Positions 55,836-57,682 of a DNA stretch of 57,682 nucleotides are shown here, in pieces (the stretch's first letter is position 1; each line of letters opens with the position of its first letter). Made by a program: the position numbers and the translations under genes. The DNA lies in the IMG/VR virus record IMGVR_UViG_3300029319_000053, positions 1 through 57,682 of that record. One strand, written 5' to 3'. The notes below the pieces were generated by a model. It made no database searches and had not been told where the DNA came from. It saw only the letters and a program-made list of their open reading frames with translations. The stretch is from a virus.

Positions 55836-57479
55836 CTACGCACTCATTGCCGATTTCTTTTTCGGCCCCTTTGCTATTAATTCTAACCTATCTCTCCAAG
55901 AAGGTACATGCTCTGGTGCTTCATAAAATGTAGCATATTCCATAATCATTAACCCAACCCAGGCCAGTGCGTCAACTTGGTCATCATGCACGCCGTTAGG
56001 AAAACGCAAAAGTTCAGCAACCATGGTACCTGTCCAAACAGAATCTGCGGGAAAATAAACTCTTCCTTGTTGCATTCTACCTTGAATAGCTCTAGCTCTC
56101 GCTTCTTTATCACGTCTTCCTACTTTTAAATCTTTAAAATATGCAGAATGGAGTCTACGTTCTGCTACACGTTTTTCTAAGAACGGCCCGATAGCCATCT
56201 CAATATGGCCTCTCTCAATACCAACAATACCAGGTCTCCATTGTTCATATAAATCTAATATTTTTTCTACAAGTTCATAACCATCGTACTTGCCCCGAAC
56301 GAGGTCAACTACGAACATATTATCATACTCATCGATCCCAACTACAAGACCAACAGAATAGTCGTTCCTGTCTCGTTGTCCGATAGCTAAATCCCACGCA
56401 CAATAATAACGAAGTCTATCATAATCTATTTCATCTGGCTCGTAATATCTAACCATATCACGCGTAAAATAATCACCTTCATCGGATACAGGATTCTGTT
56501 GATACAAAGCAGTCCAATCTCTTGGACCAATCGCCCGTTGGATCATCTCTAATGATTCTAAATTATAACGTTCAGGATGCAGGGGCTCACCGGCCGCACG
56601 AAACTCTTCATCTTCTTCTGCAATAGCAGGATACTTTACTACTTCCCACTCATCTGCTCCTTCTTCTTCTGCAGTCAACAACTTACCAGCCAAATCATCA
56701 TCGTGCCACCTAGTCAAAATGACTAGTATACCCCCACCAGGGGAAAGCCTTGTGTAAGCAGTAGAGGTATACCAGTCCCACGTGGCCTCTCTGTTATTTT
56801 CTGACTCAGCATCTTCTCGGTTTTTTACCGGGTCATCAATTAACAAAACGTGCGCACCTTTACCTGTGATACCACCACCCACACCAGCAGCTACATAGCC
56901 ACCACTTTCGGTTGTTTGCCAAGACTCTACAGACTGTGAATCTTTATCTAACTTTGTATTTTCAAAAACATTTTTATAATTAGGTTCTCTCAACAGTTGT
57001 CTAACTTTCCTAGAAAAACTCATAGCTAACGAGCCAGAGTACGAACAACTAATGAACTCATGGTCGGGGTTTCGTCCGAGATGCCAAGCAGGAAAGGCAA
57101 TGCTAGCTAGAGTAGATTTGCCGTGCCTAGGGGGCATAAACAGCATCAATCTGGGAGATTTCTTCTCTGCTACATCTTGACTAAATTTCTCTAGTCTTCT
57201 GCAGACATCTTTGTGTACCCACCCTGCTTGGTAATCGGGATTGAACTTCTCTACAAACGGCAACATACGTTTTCTTGACAAAATACGTAAAGCAAGCTCT
57301 TTTTCTGCTTTTAACTGCGCAGTTTCTTCTCTTTTATTTACTTTTACTTGTTTTTGGGGTTGAGGAAGCTGATCTGCCTCATCGGCAGCGCAATACACGC
57401 ATAAGCCTTTGGGCAATACGAGATTTTCTGCTAAAAGTTTTTTACACTTGTAGCATTCTAGCTTCTGAATATCTGTCAC
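55836..57479 (-). CDS. terL: Terminase large subunit
   Basis: The 547-residue protein has Walker A PPRHGKST at 116-123, Walker B LLIDDP near 213, and the nuclease part with AWDLAIG (near 367), a middle GIERGHIEM and HDDQVDALA near 515. It packages DNA into procapsids and cuts it. The first 31 residues contain four cysteines in C-x-x-C...C-x-x-C spacing (C9, C12, C27, C30), a zinc-ribbon-like extension that is unusual for terminases. The stop is one base before the portal gene start. The small subunit lies beyond the joined ends. Confidence 0.95.
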   Translation of the reverse strand: MTDIQKLECYKCKKLLAENLVLPKGLCVYCAADEADQLPQPQKQVKVNKREETAQLKAEKELALRILSRKRMLPFVEKFNPDYQAGWVHKDVCRRLEKFSQDVAEKKSPRLMLFMPPRHGKSTLASIAFPAWHLGRNPDHEFISCSYSGSLAMSFSRKVRQLLREPNYKNVFENTKLDKDSQSVESWQTTESGGYVAAGVGGGITGKGAHVLLIDDPVKNREDAESENNREATWDWYTSTAYTRLSPGGGILVILTRWHDDDLAGKLLTAEEEGADEWEVVKYPAIAEEDEEFRAAGEPLHPERYNLESLEMIQRAIGPRDWTALYQQNPVSDEGDYFTRDMVRYYEPDEIDYDRLRYYCAWDLAIGQRDRNDYSVGLVVGIDEYDNMFVVDLVRGKYDGYELVEKILDLYEQWRPGIVGIERGHIEMAIGPFLEKRVAERRLHSAYFKDLKVGRRDKEARARAIQGRMQQGRVYFPADSVWTGTMVAELLRFPNGVHDDQVDALAWVGLMIMEYATFYEAPEHVPSWRDRLELIAKGPKKKSAMSA

Positions 57480-57481
57480 AC

Positions 57482-57580
57482 TTAGTAACTGTAAGTTTTT
57501 TTCTTTTTAGTAGTTTTCTTTTTCTTCATAGCCGGCTTTTTCATCGGCTTTTTCATTTTTTTACCTTTTTTATGGTACAT
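57482..57580 (-). CDS. Tiny lysine-rich protein, 32 aa
   Basis: Product MYHKKGKKMKKPMKKPAMKK and on, over half Lys, starting at ATG 57580 with AAAAAAGGAGTAAAAT before it. It ends 2 bases before the terminase start. A tiny basic protein like those at 554-634 and 1-143; perhaps DNA-binding. The clear ribosome site supports it. Confidence 0.55.
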   Translation of the reverse strand: MYHKKGKKMKKPMKKPAMKKKKTTKKKKTYSY

Positions 57581-57594
57581 ATTTTACTCCTTTT

Positions 57595-57682
57595 TTAACA
57601 TTTCCAACGTCTTCTGGCTTGTCTAAGCCTAGAATTTGGGTTTCTTGCAGCTTTTGGAAACTTTTTCATCTGTCCTGCACTT
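57595..57682 (-). CDS. Small lysine-rich phage protein, 3' part (continues from 1-143)
   Basis: When the window ends are joined, the frame from 143 continues here as VSAGQMKKFPKAARNPNSRL and on, to a TAA at 57595-57597. The 29 codons in this part stay open and basic like the first part, and end 14 bases before the start of the next tiny gene. This supports a circular or permuted genome. Confidence 0.6.
   Translation of the reverse strand, partial: SAGQMKKFPKAARNPNSRLRQARRRWKC

Noticed and set aside
1-57682. Direct terminal repeats
   Set aside because: The first and last bases of the window show no shared sequence; the frame across the ends suggests simple circular closure instead.

Overview
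The window looks like the complete or nearly complete genome of a tailed, podovirus-like phage of a marine or other aquatic Gram-negative bacterium. The signs are a P22-like portal, an N4-gp56-type capsid protein, large internal virion proteins, no tape-measure or sheath genes, AT-rich DNA, DUF3310, a family A DNA polymerase, and many tiny lysine-rich proteins of the kind seen in marine phages. A small minus-strand reading frame that starts at 143 runs off position 1 and stays open when position 1 is joined to position 57682, ending at 57595. This suggests a circular or circularly permuted molecule cut at an arbitrary point. I found no integrase, RNA polymerase, tRNA or CRISPR array.

Layout. 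1-1644 (minus) holds small basic proteins, a small lipoprotein and the small terminase subunit. 1645-10033 (plus) is the early region: small membrane proteins, long structured non-coding stretches (1645-1900, 2411-2896, 3128-3565, 4476-4704), then a MoxR AAA+ ATPase / VWA-metallopeptidase module with two related proteins of unknown function and several tiny membrane proteins. 10034-10210 lies between convergent genes and holds a structured RNA candidate and a strong hairpin. 10211-10621 is a lone minus-strand gene with its own sigma70-like promoter. 10721-19274 (plus) is replication: family A polymerase, a CsrA-like regulator, AEP primase-helicase, Cas4/RecB-like nuclease, SNF2-type helicase, a possible ssDNA-binding protein, a small PD-(D/E)XK nuclease and DUF3310. 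19369-57580 (minus) is the late block, read right to left: terminase, portal, scaffold, capsid, adaptors, internal virion proteins, fibres, lysozyme, nuclease, holin-like genes.

The most striking part is the downstream end of the late block (24351 to 19597, minus). Directly after the holin-like genes come overlapping genes for CsgF, CsgG, a secreted curlin-repeat protein, a FecR-domain protein and a membrane CHASE2-adenylate cyclase with intact catalytic residues. Phage-borne csgG/csgF is, as far as I recall, known from some marine myophages. A podovirus-like late operon that also carries a candidate curlin substrate, FecR and a cAMP-producing enzyme looks unusual and may be new. The phage also carries a CsrA-like RNA-binding protein. 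The three post-transcriptional, cAMP and curli elements together suggest that the phage alters host surface and biofilm physiology; this is inference.

Other notable items are three hairpins with covarying stems and a conserved 14-nt loop upstream of early genes, a cluster of GTGGAACCA sites with near-helical spacing, a cupredoxin-like domain in a virion protein, a C1q-like fibre tip, and a fibre with about 32 tandem 17-residue repeats.
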